This document shows positions 8,702 through 18,017 of a DNA stretch of 64,000 nucleotides, in pieces (the stretch's first letter is position 1; each line of letters opens with the position of its first letter). The DNA is from Alteraquisediminimonas sediminicola (GTDB taxonomy: Bacteria; Pseudomonadota; Alphaproteobacteria; Sphingomonadales; Sphingomonadaceae). Location of the stretch: positions 124,001 through 188,000 of the forward strand of contig NZ_JAHXZS010000003.1 in assembly GCF_019740335.1 (NCBI RefSeq). The letters are read 5' to 3'. The notes under the pieces were generated by a model that made no database searches, was not told the origin of the DNA, and saw only the letters and a program-made list of their open reading frames with translations. The position numbers and the translations under genes were made by a program.

Positions 8702-8736
8702 TTAGGCGGCGAGCTTGCCGGGTTGCAAGCGCCGAG
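8702..8736 (-). pseudogene. transposase C-terminal scrap (IS3-type)
   Basis: On the minus strand these bases read RRLQPGKLAA and a stop, almost the same as the last residues (RRLQHRKLAA) of the transposase relic at 57561-57905. Only this tail remains. It marks an old insertion-sequence end at the edge of the cobalamin cluster. Confidence 0.55.
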
Positions 8737-8769
8737 GCACGACCATTCGCCTATTCTCTCATGCGCTGG

Positions 8770-9597
8770 TTACTGTCGGAGCACGCACCCTGCAGGTGAC
8801 GATTTTCGCCCCCGCATCGAGAGGCGCAGCACCGCCAGCAAGCCGATCACCGCAAACATCATGACCGCGCCAAGCAGAGCAAACATCCTGTCGGCCAGAG
8901 CGATGCGGAAGCCCATCACCTCTGCCAGAGCATAACCCGCCATACCAAGGGACAAGGTGGCTATCAGCCAGCCAATGCCGCGGCGGTAGCGCTGAACAAT
9001 TTCGGGCCTGTCCTGAGTGCCCAGCAATCTCGCGACGATCTGGCTGTCGATCGTATCCGTCAGAGCCATGCCCGCGGCGAATATCGTCGTGATGGCTAGC
9101 GCGCTGGCAATGCCACCACCCGATGCAGCGGCCGCCCCCCATGCGGCGGCCTGCGTTGCTGTATCGAATACAAGGCCGAAGACAAAGCCGATGCCAAGGA
9201 TCGCCAAAGGATGACAGGTCGTGCGTAACGCCTGCGGCATCAGATGGTGACGCCAGCCAATAGGGCGATATTCCGATGGTTGGAACAAGGCATGAAGATT
9301 GGCGAGCCCCACGAATGTCAGTAGCCCGATCACCAGCCAGTCGATGACATCCGGCGCCCATGACGGCAGGGCAAAGATATCGGCGAGCAAGGCCATAATC
9401 ACTGCGACAACGGTCACCGACAGGCTGTGGCCGATGGCGAACAGGGTGCCGCACCACGGCGCTAGCCGGGGGCGTTTATCCACCGCCAAAAAAGTCAGGT
9501 TATCGACGACGGCGACATGATCGGGGTCAATACCATGCCGAAGCCCCAGCACGAACAACAACCCCCATGCGGGATCAAGCGTGAAAACGTCCATCAT
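8770..9597 (-). CDS. NiCoT-family nickel/cobalt permease
   Basis: This 275-residue membrane protein has about seven to eight helices. The second-helix signature RHGIDPDHVAVVDN corresponds to the metal-binding RHAxDADHI motif of NiCoT transporters, and FGLVFDTATQ is the second family signature. It imports Co2+ (or Ni2+) across the inner membrane. The start overlaps the cobF stop codon as ATGA, so both genes share the transcript that begins with the cobalamin riboswitch at 10545-10760. Placement in the B12 cluster under B12 feedback makes cobalt the likely substrate. Confidence 0.9.
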   Translation of the reverse strand: MMDVFTLDPAWGLLFVLGLRHGIDPDHVAVVDNLTFLAVDKRPRLAPWCGTLFAIGHSLSVTVVAVIMALLADIFALPSWAPDVIDWLVIGLLTFVGLANLHALFQPSEYRPIGWRHHLMPQALRTTCHPLAILGIGFVFGLVFDTATQAAAWGAAAASGGGIASALAITTIFAAGMALTDTIDSQIVARLLGTQDRPEIVQRYRRGIGWLIATLSLGMAGYALAEVMGFRIALADRMFALLGAVMMFAVIGLLAVLRLSMRGRKSSPAGCVLRQ

Positions 9598-10376
9598 CGC
9601 CCTCCTGCTGCGCGGCGCAACAGATAGATGTCCATGATCCAGCCATGGTCGTCGCGGGACTTGGCGCGCTCGGCGACAATCTGCGGGCCCAGTTCCGCCA
9701 GCGGCCCTTTACGCAAGATCTGTTCGGCCATGCCGACATAAGCGCCCCAGTAAATGGTGACGCCTTCGAAATCGAGATACTGGAATGAACATTCGCCATC
9801 CAGCATGACGACCAGTGTATCCACGCCTGAAGGCCAGCCATGATCCCGCAATTGACGACCCGTGGTGACGATAAAGGGTGCGCCGATGTCGTTGAGTGCG
9901 ATCGCATGGGCCGCCGCCAACATATTCATCGACATGATGCCAGGGATGCTGCGGATGTTCGGGGCCGGGTCCAGCCGCGCGGCAATCCTTAGTGTGCTGT
10001 CATACAAGGCCGGATCACCCCAGACGAGCAATGCCACCTTGAGGCTTTTCGCGCGATCCTGCGGCCCGTCATCCGGCAGATGCGCGGCAATCGCGTCCTG
10101 CCAGGCTGCAACAATGGCATCGTGCCAGTCATTGACACCGACCAGATAATCCGGATTCTCGACATCGCGGCACGGCACATCGAACTCCGCGATGCGCGTG
10201 GCCTTGTTGGTCAGCACCTCTGCGCAGATAGTACGGCGCAGGTCGGCAAGATCGGCCTTGGCACTGCCTTTGCGCGGAATGAGAATCAGGTCGGCGGTAT
10301 TGATCTCCCGGATCGCCTGCAATGTCAGATGTTCCGGGTTGCCGGTGCCGATCCCAATCAGGGCAAGGTCGATCAC
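9594..10376 (-). CDS. cobF: precorrin-6A synthase (deacetylating) CobF
   Basis: CobF methylates C-1 of precorrin-5 with loss of the acetyl group, a step found only in the aerobic pathway. The 260-residue protein starts IDLALIGIGTGNPEHLT (SAM-binding glycine loop) and contains LLVWGDPALYDST, IRSIPGIMS and VVMLDGE, all family marks, and ends WIMDIYLLRR. GTG at 10376 is preferred because AAGGGG lies 8 bases upstream; an ATG six codons earlier (10394) lacks an RBS. It is the first gene after the riboswitch and is coupled to the metal permease, apart from the other methyltransferases. Confidence 0.9.
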   Translation of the reverse strand: MIDLALIGIGTGNPEHLTLQAIREINTADLILIPRKGSAKADLADLRRTICAEVLTNKATRIAEFDVPCRDVENPDYLVGVNDWHDAIVAAWQDAIAAHLPDDGPQDRAKSLKVALLVWGDPALYDSTLRIAARLDPAPNIRSIPGIMSMNMLAAAHAIALNDIGAPFIVTTGRQLRDHGWPSGVDTLVVMLDGECSFQYLDFEGVTIYWGAYVGMAEQILRKGPLAELGPQIVAERAKSRDDHGWIMDIYLLRRAAGGR

Positions 10377-10544
10377 AATATTTGCCCCTTGCATAAAGGG
10401 GACAGGTGACAAGCGCAGGATCCAGCTATGTTGTCGATCATGTAAACAGTATGATAAATCACAAAAATCTCCATGCCGCCATCCCCGACAGCCTATAAAT
10501 AATCGCCACACATCGCGGCGATCAGGGAACAACGCGTCAGCGCC

Positions 10545-10760
10545 GGGCAGCAGGTCTCCTGACTCACGGGTCTTTGCTTCCCCAAGCCTTCCCAGCCCTT
10601 CTGCAAGGACCAGTGGCATCATTTGGGGCGGCTCGCCGCTCACAGTTGCGGGGGCAGTTATGGATTAGGCGCCTGATGGCTACACCTCACCATATTCCCT
10701 TTTAATCCGTTGGCATCTCTAGCCTTCGGAACTACCGATCCGGTGGTTGCCAGCCTTGGC
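10545..10760 (-). ncRNA. cobalamin riboswitch upstream of cobF
   Basis: Read on the minus strand, the region contains the conserved AdoCbl core: GGGAATATGGTG, then GGCGCCTAATCC, CTGCCCCCGCAACTGT, the CCACTGG segment, GGGAAGGCTTGG, and the B12 box AGTCAGGAGACCTGC near 10556. Such elements repress downstream genes when cobalamin is abundant. The regulated genes are cobF and the Ni/Co permease. It lies between the cobA stop and cobF. Confidence 0.95.
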
Positions 10761-10768
10761 AAGGCAAG

Positions 10769-11512
10769 TCAAGCAGGCGGATCGGCCAACGCGCCATAGA
10801 GGATCAACGCCGGGGCATCGCCGATATTGTCCTCCAGCATCTTGGCCAGTGCTGCAATCGTCGCGCGGATGATTTTCTGTTCCGGACGGCTGACGGATTC
10901 GACCAGTAGGGCAGGCGTGGCGCCGGGCAGGCCGTGTTCATGCAACAGGCGGACAAGTTTCGGAAAAGTGCGCTTTGCCATGAACACCACGGTGGTGGCA
11001 TCCGGATCGGCCAGCGCCGCCATGTTCATCCCTGTGGGCAGGTCGCCCGTCGCATCATGGCCGGTCACGAACTGCACCCGCCGTGCCGTGATGCGGCGGG
11101 TCAGCGGGATGCCCGCCGCCGCCGCCGCTGCGCAGGCGGAAGGCACGCCGGGGATAATTTCATAGCGGATGCCGGCGGCTTCCAGAGCGAGAACTTCTTC
11201 CTCCAGCCGTCCGAAAATCCCCGCATCACCGGATTTTAGCCGCACGACGCGCTTGCCGGTCAGCGCATAATCGACCAGCAAACGGCTGATATGTTCTTGA
11301 CTTGGCGAAGGGCGGCCCGCCCGTTTGCCCACGCTGACCAGATCGGCATCAGCGCGAGCATGGGCAAGGATCGGCCCGGCGGACAAATCGTCGAACAGGA
11401 TGGCGTCAGCCGCCAGCATGCGGTTCACTGCCTTCACCGTCAACAATTCCGGATCGCCGGGACCGGAGGAGACGAAGGAGACGAAACCGGTCATTATATG
11501 GGGGCCGGTCAT
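10769..11512 (-). CDS. cobA: uroporphyrinogen-III C-methyltransferase CobA
   Basis: CobA (SUMT) transfers two methyl groups from SAM to uroporphyrinogen III, giving precorrin-2. The 247-residue single-domain enzyme has the N-terminal loop VSSGPGDPELLTVKA, VRLKSGDAGIFGR, the loop IIPGVPSA and LTRRITARRVQFVTGH. It lacks the CysG oxidase/chelatase part, so it is dedicated to this branch point. The start overlaps the cobB stop as ATGA. It is the last gene of the cobL-cobE-cobM-cobB-cobA run. Confidence 0.94.
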   Translation of the reverse strand: MTGPHIMTGFVSFVSSGPGDPELLTVKAVNRMLAADAILFDDLSAGPILAHARADADLVSVGKRAGRPSPSQEHISRLLVDYALTGKRVVRLKSGDAGIFGRLEEEVLALEAAGIRYEIIPGVPSACAAAAAAGIPLTRRITARRVQFVTGHDATGDLPTGMNMAALADPDATTVVFMAKRTFPKLVRLLHEHGLPGATPALLVESVSRPEQKIIRATIAALAKMLEDNIGDAPALILYGALADPPA

Positions 11513-12819
11513 GATGCAGGCACGATCAGGTGGAAAAACGTGCCTGTTGCAAGCCCCTGCCGCGACCCGGTTTCATCTACAGCCTGCCCATTGGCGTCCA
11601 CCACATCGGCCAGCGGCGGATCCGGCTGATCGAGGATCGTCGCGTAATGAAATTCATGCCCGCGCAGCCGCGCCCCGGTTGCATGGCCCGGAATGGAGGA
11701 TTTCAAACGGGCGAGGCGATAGCCAAGGTGCATCCGACGCTTGGCAAAGCTGGTTTCCAGACGCAGCAACCCCGCCATTGCATGTTGTACGCCCTGTGCA
11801 TCGACCAGCCCTGCGCCCATCGCCATATAGCCCCCGCATTCGCCATGCACCGGTCTTGTTTCGGCAAAGCGGCGCAACCCTTTGCGAAACCGCCCGGCGG
11901 TAGCCAAGGTGCCGGCATGGAGCTCGGGATAACCACCGGGCAGCCAGCAGACATCGGCGCTGTCATCCGGCACTTCATCGGCCAACGGCGAAAAAGGCAG
12001 TATTTCTGCCCCCGCCATACGCCAGCCAGTGATCAAATGCGGATATATGAAGGAAAAAGCAGCATCGCGGGCCAACGCCACCCGATTGCCCGGCGGCGTC
12101 ACCGGCAGGGCGGGCTGGTCCGTGGCGATGCGACTACCCGCCAAGGCGCGCAAACAATCCAGATCGACATGCGCCGCAATGAACGCGCCCACATCGTCCA
12201 GAATCTGTTGCAATCTCGGCTGTTCTTCTGCCTGCACCAGCCCCAGATGCCGTTCCGGCAAAGCAATCGCATCGCGACGCGGTAATGCGCCCAACACGCG
12301 GATGCCCACCCTATCCATTCCCGCGCGCGCCAATGCCTCATGCCGCGGGCTAGCGACTTTGTTCAGAATTACCCCGGCCAAACGCACATCCGGTGACATA
12401 GTGGCAAAGCCAAGGGCAACCGCCGCTGCCGACTGGGCCTGACCGGAAATATCCAGCACGAGCACCACCGGCCAGCCCGTCAATGCGGACAATTCGGCGC
12501 TTGCGCCATTGCCCGCCTCGCCCGTATTTGCCACCCCGTCGAACAGGCCCATCGACCCTTCAGCCACGATCAGATCGGCGTCATGGGCCGCACCAGACAG
12601 GCCTTCAATCCTGTCCGCGCTCATCGCCCAAGTGTCGAGATTGACCGATTTCCGCCCGGATGCCGCGGTGTGAAAGGCCGGGTCGATATAGTCCGGGCCG
12701 TTCTTGAACGGCTGCACCACAAGGCCCTGCGCGCGAAAGGCCGACAACAGGCCCAACGTCACCATCGTCTTGCCCGTGCCCGATGCAGGCGCCGAAATAA
12801 TCAGGCCAGGACAGGTCAT
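11509..12819 (-). CDS. cobB: cobyrinate / hydrogenobyrinate a,c-diamide synthase CobB
   Basis: CobB amidates the a and c side chains using glutamine and ATP; in the aerobic route the substrate is hydrogenobyrinic acid. The 436-residue protein begins with the DTBS-like P-loop [15 protein letters not shown] and has a C-terminal class I glutamine amidotransferase domain with the nucleophile in [24 protein letters not shown] is a further signature. Its start overlaps the cobM stop (ATGA). Confidence 0.94.
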   Translation of the reverse strand: MTCPGLIISAPASGTGKTMVTLGLLSAFRAQGLVVQPFKNGPDYIDPAFHTAASGRKSVNLDTWAMSADRIEGLSGAAHDADLIVAEGSMGLFDGVANTGEAGNGASAELSALTGWPVVLVLDISGQAQSAAAVALGFATMSPDVRLAGVILNKVASPRHEALARAGMDRVGIRVLGALPRRDAIALPERHLGLVQAEEQPRLQQILDDVGAFIAAHVDLDCLRALAGSRIATDQPALPVTPPGNRVALARDAAFSFIYPHLITGWRMAGAEILPFSPLADEVPDDSADVCWLPGGYPELHAGTLATAGRFRKGLRRFAETRPVHGECGGYMAMGAGLVDAQGVQHAMAGLLRLETSFAKRRMHLGYRLARLKSSIPGHATGARLRGHEFHYATILDQPDPPLADVVDANGQAVDETGSRQGLATGTFFHLIVPAS

Positions 12820-13598
12820 GCCGCGTCCGGGAAACGAGGTTCCGTCCCCACCGGGCGGAATCGACGATCATAATCGCCGGCATAAAGGCGACTTTCGTCA
12901 AAATGCGTCGCCCCGATTGCTCGCCCTACCAGGATCAGCGCCGTACGCTCCATTTCCGCGCCCACCGCCGTTTCCAGCGTATCCAGTGTCGCGCGCACGA
13001 TCCGTTCATCTGGCCAACTCGCCCGCCACACGATCGCGACCGGGCAATCCCCACCATAATAAGGCGTCAGTTCAGCTACCACGCGATGCAGCACATGCAC
13101 TGACAGATGCACCGCCAACGTCGCCCCCGTGGCAGCAAAAGCAGCCAGCGCCTCCCCCTGCGGCATAGCGGTGGCGCGGCCGGAGGTGCGCGTCAGGATG
13201 ACGGACTGGGCCACCCCCGGCAAGGTCAGCTCGGCCCCCAGCGCCGCTGCTGCTGCTGCGAAGGAAGGCACGCCGGGCGTCACATCATAAGGAATCCCCA
13301 GTTCGCGCAAGCGGCGCAATTGTTCCCCCATGGCCGACCAGACCGACAGGTCGCCGGAATGAAGCCGCGCGACATCATGACCTGCGCGATGGGCAGCCTC
13401 GAACTCGGCGGTGATTTCATCGAGAGACAAGGACGCGGTGTTCACGATACGCGCGCCGGGCGGGCAATAATCCAGCAATGCCAGAGGCACCAGCGAACCG
13501 GCATAAAGACAGACCGTGCTGGTCGCGATCAGATCACGCCCGCGCAGCGTGATGAGATCCGGCGCCCCCGGACCTGCACCGATGAAATGTATCGTCAT
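12816..13598 (-). CDS. cobM: precorrin-4 C11-methyltransferase CobM
   Basis: CobM methylates C-11 of precorrin-4 to give precorrin-5. The 260-residue protein has the SAM methyltransferase marks [27 protein letters not shown] and [13 protein letters not shown], followed by [12 protein letters not shown]. It matches the family in length. ATGA overlaps join it to cobE upstream and cobB downstream. Confidence 0.94.
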   Translation of the reverse strand: MTIHFIGAGPGAPDLITLRGRDLIATSTVCLYAGSLVPLALLDYCPPGARIVNTASLSLDEITAEFEAAHRAGHDVARLHSGDLSVWSAMGEQLRRLRELGIPYDVTPGVPSFAAAAAALGAELTLPGVAQSVILTRTSGRATAMPQGEALAAFAATGATLAVHLSVHVLHRVVAELTPYYGGDCPVAIVWRASWPDERIVRATLDTLETAVGAEMERTALILVGRAIGATHFDESRLYAGDYDRRFRPVGTEPRFPDAA

Positions 13599-13972
13599 GC
13601 CTCATTCCTTTCTGCAATCTCAGCAATTGCGGCCATCGCCATGCCGTCGCGCGATACCGCCCGTGGCGACAACAGCCGCGCACCTTTGCCCGCCGCCGAC
13701 AGCGCCGCCGCCTCTGCGACACTGCCTGTTTTGAACCGCGCCGCGACATGAGGGGAATGGGTCGGCGTGGCGATATCGGCCAGCACATCACCGGCCACTC
13801 CCTGTATGGGGATGCGGAGCATATCGGCAAGCGCCAGCAATACAGGCGCATCCGCCTTTTCCATAACGGTGGCAATCAACCTCACCCCATCCGGCCCGCC
13901 CGCCGCCATCAACGCCTCATGCAGCGACGCCAGACTTGCGGTACTGCGGAAACCGACGCCTGCAACCCTCAT
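13595..13972 (-). CDS. cobE: cobalamin biosynthesis protein CobE (CbiG C-terminal-like)
   Basis: A 125-residue protein beginning [13 protein letters not shown], with the family pattern 'GxGxRxxA', then a segment [17 protein letters not shown] near the middle and end. It corresponds to stand-alone CobE, the C-terminal domain of CbiG, whose role in the aerobic pathway is needed in vivo but not well defined biochemically. The ATG at 13972 overlaps the cobL stop as ATGA; the longer open frame would run into cobL and is rejected. Confidence 0.85.
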   Translation of the reverse strand: MRVAGVGFRSTASLASLHEALMAAGGPDGVRLIATVMEKADAPVLLALADMLRIPIQGVAGDVLADIATPTHSPHVAARFKTGSVAEAAALSAAGKGARLLSPRAVSRDGMAMAAIAEIAERNEA

Positions 13973-15150
13973 CGCACGGCGCTCAATTGCACGACCGGCC
14001 GAGCAGGCGACCAGCCCCGCATGCCGCCCAGCGGGGCGGCAGTCGCCAATTCGATCCGCAGCAATTCGCCGCCATGAAGGGCGTGCCATTGGGCCAGCAG
14101 CATTTCGGTTTCCAGCGTCACCCCATTGACGACCAGTCGCGTGCCAGCAGGCAACAATGCCCATAATTTTTCCAGCAACGCCTGATTGCCGCCGCCGCCA
14201 ATAAAGACGGCATCCGGCAATGACAGGCCGGACAGGGCATCGGGTGCCTTACCCTCCACCACCTGCAGGACATGGTCGAGGCCGAATTTCCGTACATTGG
14301 CGCGGATGTTCACAGCACGATCGGCGCGGGCCTCAATTGCCATGGCCCGCCCGCCTGCCAGACACCATTCGACCGAAACCGAGCCGGAACCTGCGCCAAT
14401 ATCCCACAGCAATTCGCCCGCACGCGGCGCAAGGGCGGAAAGGGTCAGCGCGCGCACCGGGCGTTTCGTGATTTGTCCATCATGCGCAAAATGCGAATCC
14501 GCTAGGCCGGAAGCCCGCGACAGGCCGGATGGCCCCGCCATGACCGCCGCCACCGCCACCGGGGCCGCGACATCGCCTAGATCAAATCCCGCCGCCGTCA
14601 CGGTGCGAACCCGTTCATTTGGCCCGCCCAGCGCCTCCATGACCTGCAATACGGACGCGCCATAGCCCTGTGTCGTCAGCCATGCGGCCAATGCGCCCGC
14701 AGCCGCGCCATCGCGCAACAGGCAGATTGCCCGTCGTCCTGCGCCCAACACTGGCACCAGCCGTTCAAACGGCGCGGCATGCAACCCGAGACACACCACC
14801 TCTTCCAGCCGCCATCCCAATTGCGCCGCCGCCAGCGAAAAGGTCGACGGCGACGGATAGGCGACCCATTCCCCCGGTTCCAGATGGAGGGCAAGACTCG
14901 CGCCCGCGCCGAACCAGAAAGGGTCGCCCGATGCCAGCACCGCCACCCGTCGTCCGCGTTCGGCCAATACCGGCTCAACTGAAAACGGCACCGGCCACGC
15001 CCGCCCGCGTTTGCCCGCATCGGCCAGCGTTAGATGGCGCGGCCCGCCAAAGACGATTTCCGCGCGGTCCAGCGCGGCGCGGCTTGCATCTGACAGGCCC
15101 GCCATGCCATCTTCGCCAATCCCGATCACTGTCAACCAGGGTTCAGCCAT
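13969..15150 (-). CDS. cobL: precorrin-6Y C5,15-methyltransferase (decarboxylating) CobL
   Basis: CobL methylates C-5 and C-15 of precorrin-6Y and removes the acetate carboxyl at C-12, giving precorrin-8. The 393-residue protein is a fusion of a CbiE-like half (WLTVIGIGEDG, ASGDPFWFG, YPSPSTFSLAAAQLGW) and a CbiT-like half with a Rossmann SAM site (LLWDIGAGSGSVSVEWCL, PDAVFIGGGG). The ATG at 15150 has AAGGA upstream. Its start codon shares the bases CATG with the start of cobK on the other strand, so its RBS lies within the cobK coding sequence. Confidence 0.94.
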   Translation of the reverse strand: MAEPWLTVIGIGEDGMAGLSDASRAALDRAEIVFGGPRHLTLADAGKRGRAWPVPFSVEPVLAERGRRVAVLASGDPFWFGAGASLALHLEPGEWVAYPSPSTFSLAAAQLGWRLEEVVCLGLHAAPFERLVPVLGAGRRAICLLRDGAAAGALAAWLTTQGYGASVLQVMEALGGPNERVRTVTAAGFDLGDVAAPVAVAAVMAGPSGLSRASGLADSHFAHDGQITKRPVRALTLSALAPRAGELLWDIGAGSGSVSVEWCLAGGRAMAIEARADRAVNIRANVRKFGLDHVLQVVEGKAPDALSGLSLPDAVFIGGGGNQALLEKLWALLPAGTRLVVNGVTLETEMLLAQWHALHGGELLRIELATAAPLGGMRGWSPARPVVQLSAVR

Positions 15151-15898
15151 GATCCGCGTCCTTTTGCTGGGCGGCACGACCGAAGCCAGCCAAATGGCCC
15201 GCGCCCTTGCCGAAGCGGGCATTGATGCTGTGTTTTCCTATGCCGGCCGCACCGCCACGCCCATTACCCAGCCCCTGCAATTGCGGGTGGGCGGCTTTGG
15301 CGGCGTTGCGGGCCTGACCGATTATCTGGTCAGAGAAAAGATCAGCCATGTGATCGATGCCACCCATCCCTTTGCCGCGCAGATGAGCCGCAATGCGGTT
15401 GATGCCTGCGCCCTTGCCCATGTCCCGCTCATCGCCTTGGAACGCGCGCCATGGCGGGCCGAACCCGGTGATAACTGGCAATCGGTTGCGGATGTGGCGT
15501 CCGCCGCCGCCGCCCTGCCAGATGCGCCCGCCCGCGTGTTTCTGGCGATCGGCAAGCAATTGCTGCCCGCCTTTGCCGAACGGCCACAGCATCATTATCT
15601 GTTGCGCCTGATTGATCCGCCGACGCACGGCCTGCCAATGCCCGATGCCGTAGCGGTCATCGCGCGCGGACCGTTTACCTTTGAGGATGATCTCGCCCTG
15701 ATTAAGGCCCATCGCATCACGCATATCGTGGCGAAAAATGCAGGCGGCATGGGCGCGCGGGCCAAGCTGGATGCGGCGAGGGCGCTTAATCTGCCGGTCA
15801 TACTGATCGACCGCCCCGCCCTGCCGGAACGACACATTGCCCGTACAGTGGCAGATGCGATGAAGTGGCTCGATCATTTGGCGCTGCGCGGCGTATAG
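15149..15898 (+). CDS. cobK: precorrin-6A reductase CobK
   Basis: CobK reduces precorrin-6A to precorrin-6B (dihydro form) with NADPH. The 249-residue protein starts MIRVLLLGGTTEAS and has VIDATHPFAAQMS, LALERAP-like LIALERAPW, FLAIGKQ and THIVAKNAGG, the standard family marks. It is the only plus-strand gene between 8.7 and 24 kb. It lies antisense between cobJ and cobL: its ATG overlaps the cobL start (CATG shared) and its 3' end overlaps the cobJ 3' end by 25 bases. Confidence 0.94.
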   Translation: MIRVLLLGGTTEASQMARALAEAGIDAVFSYAGRTATPITQPLQLRVGGFGGVAGLTDYLVREKISHVIDATHPFAAQMSRNAVDACALAHVPLIALERAPWRAEPGDNWQSVADVASAAAALPDAPARVFLAIGKQLLPAFAERPQHHYLLRLIDPPTHGLPMPDAVAVIARGPFTFEDDLALIKAHRITHIVAKNAGGMGARAKLDAARALNLPVILIDRPALPERHIARTVADAMKWLDHLALRGV

Positions 15899-16623
15899 AT
15901 ATAACGCCCGACCCGGCGCGTGGCGGCATTGCCAACCAGCACCACGGTCCGCATATCGGCCATATCGGGTGTAGCCTCGCCCAAGGTCGTGCTGTTGATC
16001 TCTTCTTGCGGCGTCGAAATAGCGCGGGCGAACAGGATCAACCGATCCGGCCCGCATTCCTCGCGTAATATCTCCAGCACGCGGGCGAACTGGTGCGGGC
16101 GGCTGCTGGAACGCGGATTGTAAAAGGCCATGGCGAAATCAGCCTGTGCAGCAAGGCGCAATCGGCGTTCCACCAGATCCCAAGGCTTCAGATTATCCGA
16201 TAGGTTGATGGCGCAAAAATCATGCCCCAAAGGCGCGCCCGCGCGGGCGGCGGCGGCGAGCATCGCGGTAATTCCGGGCAGAATGCGGATATCAAGCTGC
16301 TGGAATTGCGGGGTCTGTTCCAACGCCTCGAAAATCGCGGCGGCCATCGCGAATACGCCGGGATCGCCAGATGATACCACCACCACATGCTTGCCCGCCG
16401 CCGCCATTTCCAGCGCATGGCGCGCGCGATCCAGTTCAACCCGATTGTCGGAGGGGTGGAGCGTCAATCCCTCGCGCGGGGCGATGCGGGCGACATAAGG
16501 GATATAGCCGACCACATCGGTCGCCGCCGCCAGCGCCGACGACACTGCGGGTGTCACCAGCGCCGCATCGCCAGGGCCAAGCCCCGCGACCGCCAGCCAG
16601 CCGCCATTCACACCGCCACTCAT
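15874..16623 (-). CDS. cobJ: precorrin-3B C17-methyltransferase CobJ
   Basis: CobJ methylates C-17 and contracts the macrocycle, giving precorrin-4. The 249-residue protein has VAGLGPGDAALVTPA, VVGYIPYV, VVVVSSGDPGVFAMAAA, ILPGITAMLAAAARAGAPL and FYNPRSSSRP, all diagnostic. It is coupled to cobI by ATGA at its start. The 3' end overlaps convergently with cobK. Confidence 0.94.
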   Translation of the reverse strand: MSGGVNGGWLAVAGLGPGDAALVTPAVSSALAAATDVVGYIPYVARIAPREGLTLHPSDNRVELDRARHALEMAAAGKHVVVVSSGDPGVFAMAAAIFEALEQTPQFQQLDIRILPGITAMLAAAARAGAPLGHDFCAINLSDNLKPWDLVERRLRLAAQADFAMAFYNPRSSSRPHQFARVLEILREECGPDRLILFARAISTPQEEINSTTLGEATPDMADMRTVVLVGNAATRRVGRYIYTPRSAK

Positions 16624-17384
16624 GTCCCCACCATATTGATTGCCGCGCGTCTTTCCGCCTGAATCTCTGGCCGCCGCCCTTGCCCATGGACCAACACGAT
16701 CGCGAAATAGGGGCAGTCTTCGTCCCCCGTATCCTCGAGCCGCATCACCCGCTGCCCCGGCATGGTGCCGCGTTCAACCAGCCACGCATCCGCAAGTCGG
16801 TTGACGGCGGCAAGGGCGCGGCGGACCTTTGGCAAGTTGCGCCCGGTCTTCATCACCACCAGCGCATCCGCCGACTGCATGTGCCGGACAAGATCCGCCT
16901 CGGGCAAGGTGCCCATCAGCACGGACAACACATCATCGCCCCAGGTGATGGGTATGTCGGTCGCGTTCCAACAGCCGGTCATGCCGGTGATGCCGGGGAT
17001 CACCTCCACCTCGGCGCGGCCCTGCAAACGGCTGTGCAGATGCATGAAGGAGCCATAGAAAAAGGGGTCGCCCTCGCACAATACGACGATATCGACATCG
17101 CGGGCCAACAGGGCAAGGCGATCGGCCCAGTCATCATAGAAATGCGCCAGCGCATCGCGATAGGCGGGACTATCGAACGGCAATTCGGTCGTGACCGGAT
17201 ATTCCATCGCATATTCGGTCGCATCCGGTGCAATCATGTCCGCGACGATGCGTCGCGCCTGTCCCGCCCGCCCGGCCTTGCGGAAATAGGCGATATGCGC
17301 CGCATTGCGGATCAGCCTGTCGGCGCGCACGCTCATCAGGTCGGGATCGCCGGGGCCAAGGCCGGTGCAAATGATCTTGCCCAC
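16620..17384 (-). CDS. cobI: precorrin-2 C20-methyltransferase CobI
   Basis: CobI methylates C-20 of precorrin-2 to precorrin-3A. The 254-residue protein has CTGLGPGDPDLMSVRA, VLCEGDPFFYGSFMHL, EVIPGITGMTGC and VVMKTGRNLP. Length is normal for the family. It follows cobH by 3 bases and is coupled to cobJ (ATGA). Confidence 0.94.
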   Translation of the reverse strand: MGKIICTGLGPGDPDLMSVRADRLIRNAAHIAYFRKAGRAGQARRIVADMIAPDATEYAMEYPVTTELPFDSPAYRDALAHFYDDWADRLALLARDVDIVVLCEGDPFFYGSFMHLHSRLQGRAEVEVIPGITGMTGCWNATDIPITWGDDVLSVLMGTLPEADLVRHMQSADALVVMKTGRNLPKVRRALAAVNRLADAWLVERGTMPGQRVMRLEDTGDEDCPYFAIVLVHGQGRRPEIQAERRAAINMVGT

Positions 17385-17387
17385 AAT

Positions 17388-18017
17388 CTATTCCTTCCTG
17401 CTGGCAAGGGCATTGACGGCCGCAACCGTGATCGCCGACCCGCCCAACCGCCCGCTGACGACCATCGCAGGCACGGGCGCCGCTGCCATCAATGCCGCTT
17501 TCGATTCCATTGCCCCGACAAAGCCGACCGGGCAGCCGATGATCGCGGCCGGGCGCGGACAGGCCGGGTCTTCCAGCATATTCAGCAGATGGAACAGGGC
17601 CGTCGGCGCATTGCCGATGGCGACCACCGCCCCGGCCAGATGGGGCCGCCAATATTCAAGCGACGCCGCAGATCGCGTATTGCCCATCTGGCGCGCCAGA
17701 TCCGGCACGCCCGGTTCGTTCAATGTGCAAATGATATCATTGCCCGCAGGCAGGCGCGCGCGCGTGATGCCCTCGCTCACCATGCGGACATCGCACAGGA
17801 TCGGCGCACCCGCCTCCAGCGCAGCACGGGCCGCAATCGCCATGCTGGGGGTGAAGGCGACATGATCCTCCAGCCCGACCATCCCCGCCGCATGGATCAT
17901 CCGCACAACGACGATTTCCTCTTCCGGGGTGAAGCGGCCAAGATCTGCCTCGGCCCGGATCGTCGCAAAGGACTGGCGGTAAATAGCCGCACCGTCGGTT
18001 TCGTAAATATGAGGCAT
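17388..18017 (-). CDS. cobH: precorrin-8X methylmutase CobH
   Basis: CobH moves the methyl group from C-11 to C-12, forming hydrogenobyrinic acid. The protein has 209 residues from the ATG at 18017, which overlaps the cobG stop by one base (TGATG); a TTG two codons earlier is also open. Family marks are RMIHAAGMVGLEDHVAF (with the catalytic His of the MIHA segment), ILCDVRMVSEGI and VIGNAPTAL-like VAIGNAPTALFHLL. Confidence 0.93.
   Translation of the reverse strand: MPHIYETDGAAIYRQSFATIRAEADLGRFTPEEEIVVVRMIHAAGMVGLEDHVAFTPSMAIAARAALEAGAPILCDVRMVSEGITRARLPAGNDIICTLNEPGVPDLARQMGNTRSAASLEYWRPHLAGAVVAIGNAPTALFHLLNMLEDPACPRPAAIIGCPVGFVGAMESKAALMAAAPVPAMVVSGRLGGSAITVAAVNALASRKE

Noticed and set aside
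15011-15148. Longer CobK start inside cobL
   Set aside because: The additional residues are the antisense of cobL and do not match the family; MIRVLLLGG at 15149 is the standard start.
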